Source of the DNA: Rubritalea marina DSM 17716
Lineage (GTDB): Bacteria; Verrucomicrobiota; Verrucomicrobiia; Verrucomicrobiales; Akkermansiaceae
DNA: 64,000 bases
Reading direction: 5' to 3'
Assembly: GCF_000378105.1 (NCBI RefSeq)
Contig: NZ_KB899256.1
Span: 48,352 to 112,351, forward strand
Positions 49,893-59,857 of this stretch are shown here, in pieces. The translations under genes and the position numbers were made by a program. A model generated the notes under the pieces. That model saw nothing but the letters and a program-made list of their open reading frames with translations. It did not search any database and was not told where the DNA came from. Numbering within the stretch: the first letter of the stretch is position 1; every line of letters begins with the position of its first letter.

Positions 49893-49922
49893 ATGCTCTT
49901 TGTATCTTCTAAAGTGTGTTGT

Positions 49923-50765
49923 CTAGGCCGACCATTCGCGCAGTCTTTTGGCCGATGTCTGCACGGCGTCTACCCCTGCAATTTCAAGTGTCGTTGGGCC
50001 ATCGTAGCCGATCGCGTCGAGAGCTTCCACAATCGATTGAATCCCCACAATGCCATCGCCCAATGGGATAAGCCCCATGCCGCAGCCATACATCGTACCG
50101 CGCTTTGGAAGCCATTCTTCCCCCATATCTTTCCAGTGCACGTGCTTGATGCGCTTACCAAACTTGTGGACGAACTCCAATGGGTCGCCACCACCGAGCC
50201 AGCTATTTCCTGTGTCAAGATTCACTCCCACAGTCTCTTCATGGCCGAGGGCGTCGAGAATGCTCTGCATCCCCTCCACACTGTCAGTCAACTCGCCGTG
50301 TGGCTCGATCAGTAATTCGATTCCAAGCTCAGCCGCCCAGCGAACGGGCTCGTGCAACTTCTCCGCAATCGAGAAAAGCTGTTGCTCTTGATTGAGACTA
50401 TGCCCGAAGTCTGTTTTCGCGTCACCTTCCGTAGTGATCACCTGCTTGATGCCTAGGTGGTGCGCGAGGCGAATCGCCTTGATGATTTCCACCGTGCCAT
50501 AACGATCTGGCGAGGTAGGGTCCAGCAAGTTGGCGTGAGCGCATACCGAGGTGAGCGTGATGCCCGCGTCTTCAGCCATCTTACGCACCTTTCCTGGGTG
50601 AGAGTCCAAGCTCAAAGAAGCAGTGAAGCCATACTCCACCCCGAGGCTACCACCATTGTGGCTGTCGGTAAGGTCGGCGTAATCAAATCCCATTTCCTTG
50701 ATCGCATGAAATTGTCTTTCTAGCGAAGTAAACGGCTCAACAAGTGCGAAACATCCAATGATCAT
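49923..50765 (-). CDS. Sugar phosphate isomerase/epimerase-like TIM-barrel protein
   Basis: 280 residues, cytoplasmic. TIM-barrel isomerase marks: MGFDYADLTDSHNGG, LGIELLIEPHGE, VNLDTGNSWLGG and IKHVHWKDMG, with the C-terminal GPTTLEIAG. Same family as 11633-12508 and the exported relative at 50884-51708. First gene of the cytochrome/propeller group in minus order. Substrate unknown. Confidence 0.9.
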   Translation of the reverse strand: MIIGCFALVEPFTSLERQFHAIKEMGFDYADLTDSHNGGSLGVEYGFTASLSLDSHPGKVRKMAEDAGITLTSVCAHANLLDPTSPDRYGTVEIIKAIRLAHHLGIKQVITTEGDAKTDFGHSLNQEQQLFSIAEKLHEPVRWAAELGIELLIEPHGELTDSVEGMQSILDALGHEETVGVNLDTGNSWLGGGDPLEFVHKFGKRIKHVHWKDMGEEWLPKRGTMYGCGMGLIPLGDGIVGIQSIVEALDAIGYDGPTTLEIAGVDAVQTSAKRLREWSA

Positions 50766-50883
50766 AAGTAATTTTATAGTTGGGTTGTATCTTTATATAA
50801 CGGCAAGCGTGTGCACCTTCATATGGTAATTTTGATCGCAGCACGATTTTACAGACATTTCCAACCAAGGAATAAGACCTAGA

Positions 50884-51708
50884 TTAGAGTGATTGCCTCG
50901 CCGCATTCCAAGCTTCAATCGAAAGCCTCAAGTTCCCCAACTTGTCACCCTTCACACCAAAACATTGCATCCCCACAGGCCCCTGGTAGCCAACTTCCTG
51001 CAACACACGCAGCAATTGCTCCTGCGGGAAATCACCCTCCCCCAAGCGCATGATCAATTCGTCCCACGATTTCCCACCCACATTCGCTCCATTAGTATTC
51101 ACGCAAAACAAGTGTGGCGCTGACTGGCGAATCACTTCTTCCAGTGTCGCCACATCCTCGACCTTCAGGAAGTGTGCGAGGTTAAAGCTAACTCCCAAAT
51201 TCGGGTGATCTACCTCATCAATCAAATCAAGGGCGTCCTGCATGGTTGCCACAGAGAAGCCAGCATGTGGATACAAGGTCAGCTTGACTCCAAGCTTTTG
51301 CGCCATATCAGCACTCTGCTTGAGCGCAGCCACGGTATTAGGACCTTTCTTGGTGACCGTCACTTCAGCCAACGCATTACGTTGCTTGAGGTGTGCCAAG
51401 AACGCTTCTGGTAGCGGCTTCTCATCCACATTCAAGTAGAGGCTAAGCACTTCAAGCCCGTGCCTTTCATATACCTCTACCAACTTTGGTAGTTTCCCAT
51501 AGCCGTCACCTAAGACCACACTCACCCCAGCATAGCCAAGCTCCTTCAAGGCCTTGGCTTCGGTATCCATATCTGCAAAGCCCAGGGCATTGTAGAAGGC
51601 ATAAAACTTGGGCGAATACGCAGGTGCTTCAGCGATGGCGGAAACCATGCTCACGCCCCAACAGAAAACTATCGATAAAATACACTTCACCCTATCAAGT
51701 ACCTTCAT
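50884..51708 (-). CDS. Exported TIM-barrel isomerase-like protein
   Basis: 274 residues from the ATG at 51708 (MKVLDRVKCILSIVFCWG, a signal peptide); an upstream start at 51792 would overlap uvrC. TIM-barrel segments: YAFYNALGFADMDTEAKALK, VLSLYLNVDEKP, LTLYPHAGFSV, LGVSFNLAH and CVNTNGANVGG. It belongs to the same broad fold as the two cytoplasmic isomerases but is predicted periplasmic, an unusual location. 118 bp separate it from the next gene. Confidence 0.85.
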   Translation of the reverse strand: MKVLDRVKCILSIVFCWGVSMVSAIAEAPAYSPKFYAFYNALGFADMDTEAKALKELGYAGVSVVLGDGYGKLPKLVEVYERHGLEVLSLYLNVDEKPLPEAFLAHLKQRNALAEVTVTKKGPNTVAALKQSADMAQKLGVKLTLYPHAGFSVATMQDALDLIDEVDHPNLGVSFNLAHFLKVEDVATLEEVIRQSAPHLFCVNTNGANVGGKSWDELIMRLGEGDFPQEQLLRVLQEVGYQGPVGMQCFGVKGDKLGNLRLSIEAWNAARQSL

Positions 51709-51770
51709 GCTGCGACTATAATTGATGCAAATTTGTTCAGCGAACAATTTTAAAGCAACTGAATCAGTTG

Positions 51771-53336
51771 CTATGCTTGGCGTGAAAACCAATCGACAAT
51801 CTGCTCTGCCGACTTCGGTCCCACTCCTGGCACGGCTTGAAGCTCGCGCACTGTTGCTTTTTTGATCGCCGCCAATGATTTAAAATGCTGAAAAAGCGCT
51901 AGCTTGCGGCTTTTTGACATCCCAGGGACCTCATCAAGAACACTCTCGTGCATCCGCTTACGCAGCAGCAGTTCGTTGTAGTTATTCGCAAACCGATGCG
52001 CCTCATCACGAATCCGCTGCATGAGTTTGAGCGCTCCTTCATCATGGCTGATGCGTAATGATTCACTCTCTCCGGGAAAGAAAATCTCCTCCTCCTGCTT
52101 GGCCAATCCGATAATCGGCAAATCCGACATTCCTAGGTCTTTCAGCTCGGCATAAGCGGAGGAAAGCTGCCCCTTGCCACCATCAACAATCACGAGATCA
52201 GGCAACAGCGTGCCCAGCTTGCCAGCATCACCCAGTCGATACATGATCTGCACCGTAGATTCTTGATTGACCTCGAATGCCTCTGGATCTTGCTTCCGCG
52301 CCTCCATAAGAATCCGGCTATAGCGCCGTCGCACCACCTCTGCCATACTCGCAAAATCATCCTGAGACTCCACTGACTTCATCCGATAGCGGCGGTACTT
52401 TTGGTTATCTGGAGCCCCATCCTGGAAGCGCACCATCGATGCCACGATGTGTGTGTTACTCACATTGGAGATGTCAAAACATTCCATCACACGCGGTGCT
52501 CGATCTAAGCCCAAATACTCACCAAGGCTCGTCATGTCCTCTTTCGGCTGCACCGTGGAGGGCACATGCTGCCGCCTAGAAAACTGACGTGTCGGGCTCA
52601 GAGTCTTTTCCAAATTCTGGATCACATCGCGCAAGCTCGCAGCTTTTTCAAAGTCAAGGTTTGCGGCAGCAGCTTGCATCTCCTCATTCAGGTGATTAAA
52701 GCGCGCTCGCTTCCCTCTACCTTCTAAAAACTCTACAGCCTCCATCACCTTCTCCCGGTAGCCCTCAAGCGAGACTTTACCCACACAAGGAGCTGAACAA
52801 TTGCGGATGACATCTGCATGGCAATGTTTGTGATCATACTCCCCTGGACTGCGCACGGCACAGGTGCGAAGTCCAAACTCTCGGTTCAACCATTCAAGCG
52901 TGGCTTTCAAGGCATTCGAATGCACAAAGGGTCCAAAATATCGCGCGCCATCTTCCTTTCGCAGGCGCGTGAGGTCAAACTTGGGCATCGTATCCTTGAG
53001 CTGCACTCGCACCAACCAAAAACGCTTATCATCTCTCAAACTCACATTATAGCGCGGCCTATATTGCTTGATCAGCTTACTCTCTAGAATAAGCGCCTCC
53101 TCCTCACTGCGCACCGTCTGAATATCAAAATCCCAGATCGACTCAATCAAGGTGAGCGTCTTGAGGTCTGCCTTGCTCTTGCGCGACGGCATAAAGTAGC
53201 TAGACAGACGTTTCTTCAAGTTTTTCGCCTTTCCCACATAGATCGTGTTGCCCAACCTGTCTTTCATCAGATAGACACCAGGCTCCGAAGTCATGCTGCG
53301 CATTCTATCACGCATCGATGGTCGCTCACTAGACAT
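51771..53336 (-). CDS. uvrC: Excinuclease ABC subunit C
   Basis: 521 residues from the ATG at 53336; a longer reading adds 27 residues reaching toward the divergent exbB start and is not favoured. GIY-YIG nuclease at ~19-75 (EPGVYLMKDRLGNTIYVGKA), a cysteine segment CSAPCVGKVS, the UVR/coiled segment EMQAAAANLDFEKAASLRD, the RNase H-like endonuclease (MECFDISNVSNTHIVASMVR, DLVIVDGGKGQLSSA) and a C-terminal helix-hairpin-helix (ELQAVPGVGPKSAEQIV). It makes both incisions in nucleotide excision repair. Shorter than the ~600-residue E. coli protein. Confidence 0.95.
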   Translation of the reverse strand: MSSERPSMRDRMRSMTSEPGVYLMKDRLGNTIYVGKAKNLKKRLSSYFMPSRKSKADLKTLTLIESIWDFDIQTVRSEEEALILESKLIKQYRPRYNVSLRDDKRFWLVRVQLKDTMPKFDLTRLRKEDGARYFGPFVHSNALKATLEWLNREFGLRTCAVRSPGEYDHKHCHADVIRNCSAPCVGKVSLEGYREKVMEAVEFLEGRGKRARFNHLNEEMQAAAANLDFEKAASLRDVIQNLEKTLSPTRQFSRRQHVPSTVQPKEDMTSLGEYLGLDRAPRVMECFDISNVSNTHIVASMVRFQDGAPDNQKYRRYRMKSVESQDDFASMAEVVRRRYSRILMEARKQDPEAFEVNQESTVQIMYRLGDAGKLGTLLPDLVIVDGGKGQLSSAYAELKDLGMSDLPIIGLAKQEEEIFFPGESESLRISHDEGALKLMQRIRDEAHRFANNYNELLLRKRMHESVLDEVPGMSKSRKLALFQHFKSLAAIKKATVRELQAVPGVGPKSAEQIVDWFSRQA

Positions 53337-53458
53337 GTTGTATGCCCACCAATGGTCACTGCGCCGAAAGACCGATGCAAGACCAAACGTAGATTCACCA
53401 TGAACTAGGCCTTGCACCTCTGATGGCCGCCGCTAAACTCCCTACTAGCTTAACCATT

Positions 53459-54310
53459 ATGAAATTCACATTCGGCAGCTTAATCGCTCAAACATCCAAG
53501 CTCCCTGACTCGGCAGACATCCAGGAAGAGGCTCTGAACATCTACCAGCTCATCTCCGAAAAAGGTGGCGTGGTCATGTACCCACTCGCCGCCCTGTCCT
53601 TCCTCACAGTCATACTCATTTTCTTCTACTTCATCACCATCAGGAGAAACTCAGTCGTCAGCAACCGCTTCATGAGCACTGCTGAAGCACTCATCAGAAA
53701 GCGTGACTACCTTGGACTAGTGGCTCAATGCCACCGCGAAAATAAATGCATCTCACGCGTGGCTGAAAAGGCTCTAGACTTCATGACCCATAACGATGGC
53801 GTGCCGTTCAAAGAAGTACGCGAAGTCGCCGAAGCCGAAGGATCACGCCAAGCCGGCATCCTCACCCAGCGGATTTCCTACCTCTCAGACATCGGTGGAA
53901 TTGCTCCAATGATCGGCCTTCTTGGAACCGTGATCGGGATGATCAAGTCCTTCCATCAAATTTCCGCGGGCAACTTCGAAGGAGTGAAGCAAATGGAACT
54001 AGCTGGCGGCGTCTCTGAGGCATTGATCACCACCGCCTCCGGCCTCGTCATCGGCATCCTCGCACTCATTTTCTACTCCATCTTCCGCGGCAGAGTTCAA
54101 AAGTACATCGCCGAACTCGAAGCCGCAGCCACGCACCTCATGGCCCTTCTTGCAGCCCAGTACAACGAATCTGGAGGAAAGACCCCAAAAGCAGCCATGG
54201 CTGATGAAATCGAATTCGATGCCCCCAGCAACGACGACGGCTTTGCTGACTTTGCCCAGTTCGACCAACAAGGCAAAGGGCAACGTAGCAACCGCTCCGC
54301 CAACGACTAA
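53459..54310 (+). CDS. exbB: MotA/TolQ/ExbB proton channel family protein
   Basis: 283 residues from the ATG at 53459 (MKFTFGSL; an in-frame ATG at 53423 would add 12). Membrane segments at ~40-60, ~150-175 and ~190-215. The ExbB signature GIAPMIGLLGTVIGMIKSF and the following GGVSEALITTASGLVIGILA are clear. It energises TonB/Tol-type transport with ExbD. The long acidic C-terminus (~235-283) is atypical. exbD follows 23 bp later. Confidence 0.93.
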   Translation: MKFTFGSLIAQTSKLPDSADIQEEALNIYQLISEKGGVVMYPLAALSFLTVILIFFYFITIRRNSVVSNRFMSTAEALIRKRDYLGLVAQCHRENKCISRVAEKALDFMTHNDGVPFKEVREVAEAEGSRQAGILTQRISYLSDIGGIAPMIGLLGTVIGMIKSFHQISAGNFEGVKQMELAGGVSEALITTASGLVIGILALIFYSIFRGRVQKYIAELEAAATHLMALLAAQYNESGGKTPKAAMADEIEFDAPSNDDGFADFAQFDQQGKGQRSNRSAND

Positions 54311-54333
54311 TCGCATCTGCGCGCGATCACATT

Positions 54334-54765
54334 ATGAAATTTCATAACCGCCAAGCACCTCCAGCTGGATTCCAGCTCGCGCCGATGATTGATGTCGTGT
54401 TCCTCCTGCTCATTTTCTTCATCGTCACCTACCAACTCTCCGACTACGAAACCGAGTTGGATGTCAGCGTGCCAACTGCTGAGGAAGGATCCACAAAAAC
54501 TCGGAGCTACCTCGAAGAAGTGGTGAATGTACGCAGCGATGGCACCATCATCATGGAACGCCAAAGCTACACCCTCGAACAGCTATACCAGAAGATGAAG
54601 CGCCTTGCCGCCGTCAACGCCGACCAACCGATCCGAATCCGTGGCGACGCTGAAACACAGTACCAAGACATCGTCGACGTCATTGACCATTGCCGAAAGG
54701 GAGGCATCCGCAACATTTCCTTCGCCACCCAAAAGAAGAAATCCGAGCAAACTCAAGGTCAATAG
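54334..54765 (+). CDS. exbD: ExbD/TolR family protein
   Basis: 143 residues. An N-terminal membrane helix with the conserved MIDVVFLLLIFFIVTYQLSD (proton-path aspartate), then a periplasmic domain (LDVSVPTAEEG, IRIRGDAETQYQDIVDVIDH, GGIRNISFAT). It is the partner of the preceding ExbB. The TPR gene follows after 85 bp. Confidence 0.94.
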   Translation: MKFHNRQAPPAGFQLAPMIDVVFLLLIFFIVTYQLSDYETELDVSVPTAEEGSTKTRSYLEEVVNVRSDGTIIMERQSYTLEQLYQKMKRLAAVNADQPIRIRGDAETQYQDIVDVIDHCRKGGIRNISFATQKKKSEQTQGQ

Positions 54766-54850
54766 CATGGCTGCACGCCACTGCCGCCCGCATAGCACGC
54801 CCTAGAATTCGTGCTTCACACATCTTACTCCGCACTACACACTGCAACTC

Positions 54851-57226
54851 ATGCGCGCACTCTATTTAGCACTCGGGATCCTATGCCTCCCTGCTCCACT
54901 GACCGCCCAGGTGATCGTGGTGGAAGAATCCACGCAAGAATCACTGCAAAGTGACCCAGCAGCGGACTACTTCGCGCGTGCCCGCCAGCTCTATGACGCG
55001 GCGGCTAGCGAGCCGGATCCATCTCAAGCAATCGCTCTCTATCGCCGTTCTATCCCGATTTTAGAGAACTACGTGAGCACCTACCCGCGCCATAAATTCG
55101 CAGAACCCTCCCGCTACTACCTAGCAAATGCCTACTACGCTGTGGGGAATCGCGTACTCGCCAACAACCAGCTAGAAAACCTCATTCAGCAATACCGCTC
55201 CGGCCCCTACGTAGCCGCTGCAGCATTCCGACTAGGCTACGAACGCTACAATCAAAAACGCTACACCAAGGCCGCCCGCTACTTCCAGCTCACCCGCTCC
55301 AACGCCGAGGAGGAATCTGATAAACTCAGAGCAGCATACTTCGAGGCTCAATGTTATCTCAACCTCAATGACAAGCTAGGAGCCAAAGCCTTACTAGAAC
55401 TACTGGCCACTAGTGAGCTCGTCACCGACCACACCACACAAGCGATCCAATCCCTTGCCCACCTTCACTTCAGTGACCAAGAATTTGAAGAGGCACTCAA
55501 GCAATACCAATCACTACTGAGTAAAGCCCTCCCACCTGAGATGCGCGCAGAGATCACTTTCCATGCCGGAGCCACTTCTACCGCACTCGAGAAATACCCA
55601 GAAGCCTCCAAATTTTATCAAGAAGCAATCGACCTTGACCTCCCCCCCTGGAAGGCCAAAGCCTACATTGGTCTGCTACAACAACTGTACTCACAAAAAC
55701 AATACGACGAGATCATCGCGACTCTCAATGACTCATCCGTGATGTTGGCGCCAGAGCAACGCGCTAAACAAGGGTTCATTGTAGGTCAGGCGTACCTCCA
55801 GAAAAAACAATACGCTGAGTCCATTGCCTTCTTCGAAGAAGTAGAACGCTCGGTCCCGAATACCGAAACTGCCTTCAATGCTGCCTACTACAAACTCAAA
55901 GCACTCTATGAAATCAATGCTAAGCGCACCCCAAAAAGCGTCGATCAATTCATTCAAAAATACGCGATCGGTAGAGGGACTAACAAATTCATTCATCACG
56001 CCCTCCTGATGAAAGCCGAGGTGCTCTACCAAGAGAACAAGTTCAAGGAAGCATCAGAAACATACAGCGCCATCAGTCCCGAATTCATCTCACCTTCGAA
56101 CCGCTCCGCCATGCTCTACAAAAAAGCCTGGAGCTTCATGCAATCGGAAAACAACGAAGGTGCAATCAACGCCTTCACCCAGTTCATGAATGAAGTGCCT
56201 AAGGACCCCAAAGTCCCCACTGCCTACGCCATGCGTGGCCAAGCACACATGAATCTAGGAGACCGCGTCAAGGCATTAAAAGACCTCGATAAAGCCATCC
56301 AGCGCGCCCCCAAAACCGCAGTGGCAGCACGCGCGCTCCAGCTCAGCGCCCGCGTTGAACGCAATGCCAAACGCTATCCAGACACGATCAGCCGGCTGGA
56401 ACAACTACTCAAAGACTACCCAGACTTCATCAGCGCAAAGTCCAAAGCCAATAGCCAATACTGGCTAGGCCATTGTTACTACAAGCTCGAACAATTTGAT
56501 AAAGCCATCCCCGCGTTGCGCGCCGCAAGAGTAAGTGCCAAAGATTCCTACGACAAACAAGCAAGCATCATACTCATGATGATGCACTACGCCCAAAAGG
56601 ACTTTGCGACACTCAAGAAGGAAGTCACTCACCTTGAGGAGCTCGGATTACAGGATCAAATCCCTCTAGCTGTCTACCGCGGCCTTGGAAGCCAAGCCTA
56701 CCAAGACAAGGACTACCAAGCAGCAGCCACCTTCCTCAGTAAAGGCTGTGAAACCGGGGCTCCCCAAAAGACCCCAAACACAGTCTGGCGTCTCATCGTT
56801 AAATCACAGATGCTCAGCAAACAGTGGCAACAGGCCAATGCAACAGCCAAAACACTCGTCGAAGTCGAGACTGAGCCAGCCTACCAAGCCAATGCACTCC
56901 TGACTCTTGGAGTCACCCAGCTTCACCTCAAACAACTCGACAGCGCACTCGCCTCTGCCGAAAAGGCACTTGCCATGCGCCCATCTGGAGAAACCAAAGC
57001 CGCTCTACTCAATCTCGTAGGCAATATCGCCTACCTCAGTGAAGACTACGAAAAAGCATCGCAGCATTACGTGCTCGTCGTCGAATCCTTCGATGAATCC
57101 GCAGTCCACGAAGAAGCACTCTACATGCTAGTCCAGTCGCTCAACAAACTCGACAAAGATAGTAGTTCCTATCGAAACTCACTCCGCCTGCGCTACCCTG
57201 GCAACCAATCGCCGGATTGGTTGTGA
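54851..57226 (+). CDS. Exported tetratricopeptide-repeat protein (CpoB/BamD-like)
   Basis: 791 residues with a signal peptide (MRALYLALGILCLPAPLTAQ). Nearly the whole length is TPR helices, for example PSRYYLANAYYAVGNRVLAN, AAAFRLGYERYNQKRYTKAA, KALKDLDKAIQRAPKTAVAA and YWLGHCYYKLEQFDKAIPAL. Long periplasmic TPR proteins are common after exbB-exbD or tolQR in Bacteroidota/Verrucomicrobia and may link the complex to peptidoglycan or outer-membrane transport. No other domain seen. Confidence 0.9.
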   Translation: MRALYLALGILCLPAPLTAQVIVVEESTQESLQSDPAADYFARARQLYDAAASEPDPSQAIALYRRSIPILENYVSTYPRHKFAEPSRYYLANAYYAVGNRVLANNQLENLIQQYRSGPYVAAAAFRLGYERYNQKRYTKAARYFQLTRSNAEEESDKLRAAYFEAQCYLNLNDKLGAKALLELLATSELVTDHTTQAIQSLAHLHFSDQEFEEALKQYQSLLSKALPPEMRAEITFHAGATSTALEKYPEASKFYQEAIDLDLPPWKAKAYIGLLQQLYSQKQYDEIIATLNDSSVMLAPEQRAKQGFIVGQAYLQKKQYAESIAFFEEVERSVPNTETAFNAAYYKLKALYEINAKRTPKSVDQFIQKYAIGRGTNKFIHHALLMKAEVLYQENKFKEASETYSAISPEFISPSNRSAMLYKKAWSFMQSENNEGAINAFTQFMNEVPKDPKVPTAYAMRGQAHMNLGDRVKALKDLDKAIQRAPKTAVAARALQLSARVERNAKRYPDTISRLEQLLKDYPDFISAKSKANSQYWLGHCYYKLEQFDKAIPALRAARVSAKDSYDKQASIILMMMHYAQKDFATLKKEVTHLEELGLQDQIPLAVYRGLGSQAYQDKDYQAAATFLSKGCETGAPQKTPNTVWRLIVKSQMLSKQWQQANATAKTLVEVETEPAYQANALLTLGVTQLHLKQLDSALASAEKALAMRPSGETKAALLNLVGNIAYLSEDYEKASQHYVLVVESFDESAVHEEALYMLVQSLNKLDKDSSSYRNSLRLRYPGNQSPDWL

Positions 57227-57291
57227 GAACTTCTACATGCATGAAAGGCCTCATTTGCTAGTCATCAATCATGAGAAGGCTATGACAGCAG

Positions 57292-58275
57292 TTAATTAGA
57301 TGTACTAATTCTAGCACGTATATTGAGCGTACTTTTGTAGGTGAATTGAACTTCATCAACCACCTCTTCACCCCAAGCGGTAGAGGTGTGGACCCATTGT
57401 ACGGTCCACTCCCCATCACTATCAATGTACCCATCGTTCAGCGCAACAGAGCTCAGCTCACCCGGACTTAACAGTTCGTCTTTGGGATTCAAAAACGTAG
57501 CACTTGATTCTATCGCCTTATAATTGTTTGGCTCGCTACTCTTGAATACTCTCAATTGGACGGTAGCTTGGGGGTACACATTCTGAATGGTAAACGATAC
57601 CGTAGGCAAGGTAGTATAGGTTTCGCCATCATTGATGCCTGTCATCGATCCTGAATGCTTGGGCAAAATTAAGATCTCTTGCGAAGCAAACTCATCATTG
57701 TAGGTGTTGCTCTGATCGTTCTCTACAATACTGAACACCACAGAACCCGAGAGGCTCTCAGCCGTACCGCTAGTAAATAGAGACATGGGATTATACGACT
57801 TCGTCTTTGCTAGGGTGTTTGTAGTGATATCCTCGTCAAAAATTTTACCCGCATCAGTCTGGTATACTAGAATCGCGGAATTGAGCCGTGTATCCTCAAC
57901 CTCCTTGAGGTTATTCACGGTGTAGGTGACATAAAATGGCTGATCTGCTCTCGTCCTTGGAATCCCAGTGGCGCTACTATCACTGACAATAGTGACTTCT
58001 GCTTGCGGGGCTTCCGCATAGATCGTCTTGGTATCGAGGATATAGCTATCCGCATTGTCGCTCGGGTTGATTGCGATCAATTCATAAATGACCTTGTGCA
58101 CCACAGGACGCTGACTGGTGATCGACGCTAAGTCCGACAGGTTATGCGGGATTGAGATGCCATCCTGTAGATCGTTTGCATCATAATGCGTTTCGATGAT
58201 GTAGTCGACATACTCAGCCTGAGTAAGTACTGCCCCCCCACAAAAAAACACAATAGATGATGCAATCAACTTCAT
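57292..58275 (-). CDS. Exported protein of unknown family, third gene of cassette copy 1
   Basis: 327 residues with a signal peptide. Beta-rich, with segments conserved in the paralogue at 60217: DYIIETHYDAND, SSATGIPRTRAD, LVYQTDAGKIFD, KVHTST-like WVHTSTAWGEE, and an ending RARISTS. The conserved block near residue 115 is the strongest match. Start overlaps the preceding gene by 4 bp (ATGA). No known domain is recognised; extracellular beta-sandwich modules are likely. Confidence 0.8.
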   Translation of the reverse strand: MKLIASSIVFFCGGAVLTQAEYVDYIIETHYDANDLQDGISIPHNLSDLASITSQRPVVHKVIYELIAINPSDNADSYILDTKTIYAEAPQAEVTIVSDSSATGIPRTRADQPFYVTYTVNNLKEVEDTRLNSAILVYQTDAGKIFDEDITTNTLAKTKSYNPMSLFTSGTAESLSGSVVFSIVENDQSNTYNDEFASQEILILPKHSGSMTGINDGETYTTLPTVSFTIQNVYPQATVQLRVFKSSEPNNYKAIESSATFLNPKDELLSPGELSSVALNDGYIDSDGEWTVQWVHTSTAWGEEVVDEVQFTYKSTLNIRARISTSN

Positions 58276-58808
58276 GGTGTTTCTCCTTTCTGATTCTGAG
58301 AAAACAACTCAATCTCTGGCTCCAAGGCTACAGGCTTGACACCAGCGGGACGACCTCCATTGATTGCTATAATCACCTTATTCAGCAGAACGAGACGCTC
58401 CAGTTCCTCTTGAAGGATTTTCCTTTTGCCCATCATCTGCTCAAAGTGCACTTCATAGGTCTCCACCCAGCTACTATTCGAAGCCAGAAAATGCTTCATT
58501 GAGACCATGCTGCCATCCGCCTTCCCGCCCCTCACAATTTTAGATTCAAATTCTTTTGGCACTACGATCAAGGCTCCTTTAGGCACCATCAACAATAGAT
58601 TCCGATCACTAAGAAAATCCATGCGCATGTGGATCGGCACTTTAGGTCGCAATTTCACCGTTGAGCTCTTGACTACCTTCTGCTGCTCCTCGACGACGTG
58701 TTTAGAAATTTCTGCGCTCTGGGCAAATGGCACAAACATCAGCACAAGAGCTATTTGATCGAACTTACCCATCATCTTCATTTTATCAATCCCTCGAGCT
58801 AGCATCAA
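58272..58808 (-). CDS. Exported protein of unknown family, second gene of cassette copy 1
   Basis: 178 residues. N-terminal signal (IALVLMFVPFAQSAEIS), then a core shared with 61262-61714: LRPKVPIHMRMDFLSDRNLLLMVPKGALIV, a KXXLASNSSWVETYEV-like segment, and a helix ILQEELERLVLLNKVIIAI followed by GGRPAGVKPVALEPE. Overlaps both neighbours by 4 bp, so all three cassette genes are translationally coupled. Function unknown. Confidence 0.8.
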   Translation of the reverse strand: MMLARGIDKMKMMGKFDQIALVLMFVPFAQSAEISKHVVEEQQKVVKSSTVKLRPKVPIHMRMDFLSDRNLLLMVPKGALIVVPKEFESKIVRGGKADGSMVSMKHFLASNSSWVETYEVHFEQMMGKRKILQEELERLVLLNKVIIAINGGRPAGVKPVALEPEIELFSQNQKGETP

Positions 58809-59857
58809 TCATCCCATCCATGGCTCCAACGCTTACGTTTCGTCCGGTCTTTTGGCTTACCTCCACCAGCATTGCCACAGCCATAACTCGTATCGTAATC
58901 GCTATAATCATGCTCACCCACCTCAAGGTCACGCTCATACTCACGGTTACTCCTCACCACTTCATCATCCACTGAGCTATCAGTATCTTCTCCCCCACTG
59001 TTTCCTGGATTACTAGAATCAACACCATCCAAGTTGTTTCCATGACCATTGTTAGAAGTCCCTCCATTGATGTGTTCATCCACTTCACCTCGGGCAGATC
59101 CAACACCAGTCTCAAGATCGGTAAAGCGAACCAATACGATCGCGTCCTGCATGTCATACCCGTGAGAGCTCGTATCTGTATGAGTGAGCTCCGCAGCATA
59201 AATCAAATCCAATGCTCCCAAGACCAAACGCCCATTCTCGGTGTATGGCAACATGTATTCTTCAGCTGATGTCGCGAGTGCGTCACTACTCGGATTCTTT
59301 GGAGGTTCGTCTCCATCAACAAAAATCTGCACTTCAGGTGAGTCATTGTAGCGCCATTGCTTGTACCCCGCGTATCTGGAGCGAAACTCAATAGAAGTCC
59401 CAGCCTCCACGACTCTCTCGACCAAGACCTCGGTCACATCCACTGCAGCTCCTGGCCCTGTGAAAACATGCTCCCACTCACCATGATTGAAGCAAATTTC
59501 ACTCACGGAGTCATATTCATTGCCCCCAGAATCAGTAATCCCTGTGCCAATCATGCTAACCTTTACCAATAGCTTGCGCTTCGTCACAATTTCATCATCG
59601 GCAGATCCCGCACTTCCAGAATCACCTGCCCCCTCCCCAGAGCCAGTCGACCCTCCAATAGCAATCACACTGTGGATCGTCTGTGGGTGCGTTGTTTCCC
59701 AGGTCAATACGGGGTAATCGTCAACCATCACAATCTCAGCTCCGATGTGCAGCTTCCCAATCGGAATCGTTGGTTCCTGCGTCTGGGCTAGTACTACCGA
59801 TGAAGCGATCACCTGGCTTACTAGAGCCCAATACCATATGTCTCTGTGTATTTTCAT
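58805..59857 (-). CDS. Exported protein of unknown family, first gene of cassette copy 1
   Basis: 350 residues with a signal peptide (cleavage near VVLAQT) and a good AAAAGGAAC ribosome site. Shared with 61767-62771: IPIGKLHI, VSMIGTGITDSGG, FTGPGAAVDVTEVL, GYDMQD and a Gly/Asn/Asp tail NGHGNNLDGVDSSNPGNSG, then SYGCG and a basic end KPKDRTKRKRW. The asparagine-glycine tail with aspartates resembles calcium-loop linkers in other secreted proteins. An insert GSGEGAGDSGSAGSADD distinguishes this copy. Function unknown. Confidence 0.82.
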   Translation of the reverse strand: MKIHRDIWYWALVSQVIASSVVLAQTQEPTIPIGKLHIGAEIVMVDDYPVLTWETTHPQTIHSVIAIGGSTGSGEGAGDSGSAGSADDEIVTKRKLLVKVSMIGTGITDSGGNEYDSVSEICFNHGEWEHVFTGPGAAVDVTEVLVERVVEAGTSIEFRSRYAGYKQWRYNDSPEVQIFVDGDEPPKNPSSDALATSAEEYMLPYTENGRLVLGALDLIYAAELTHTDTSSHGYDMQDAIVLVRFTDLETGVGSARGEVDEHINGGTSNNGHGNNLDGVDSSNPGNSGGEDTDSSVDDEVVRSNREYERDLEVGEHDYSDYDTSYGCGNAGGGKPKDRTKRKRWSHGWDD

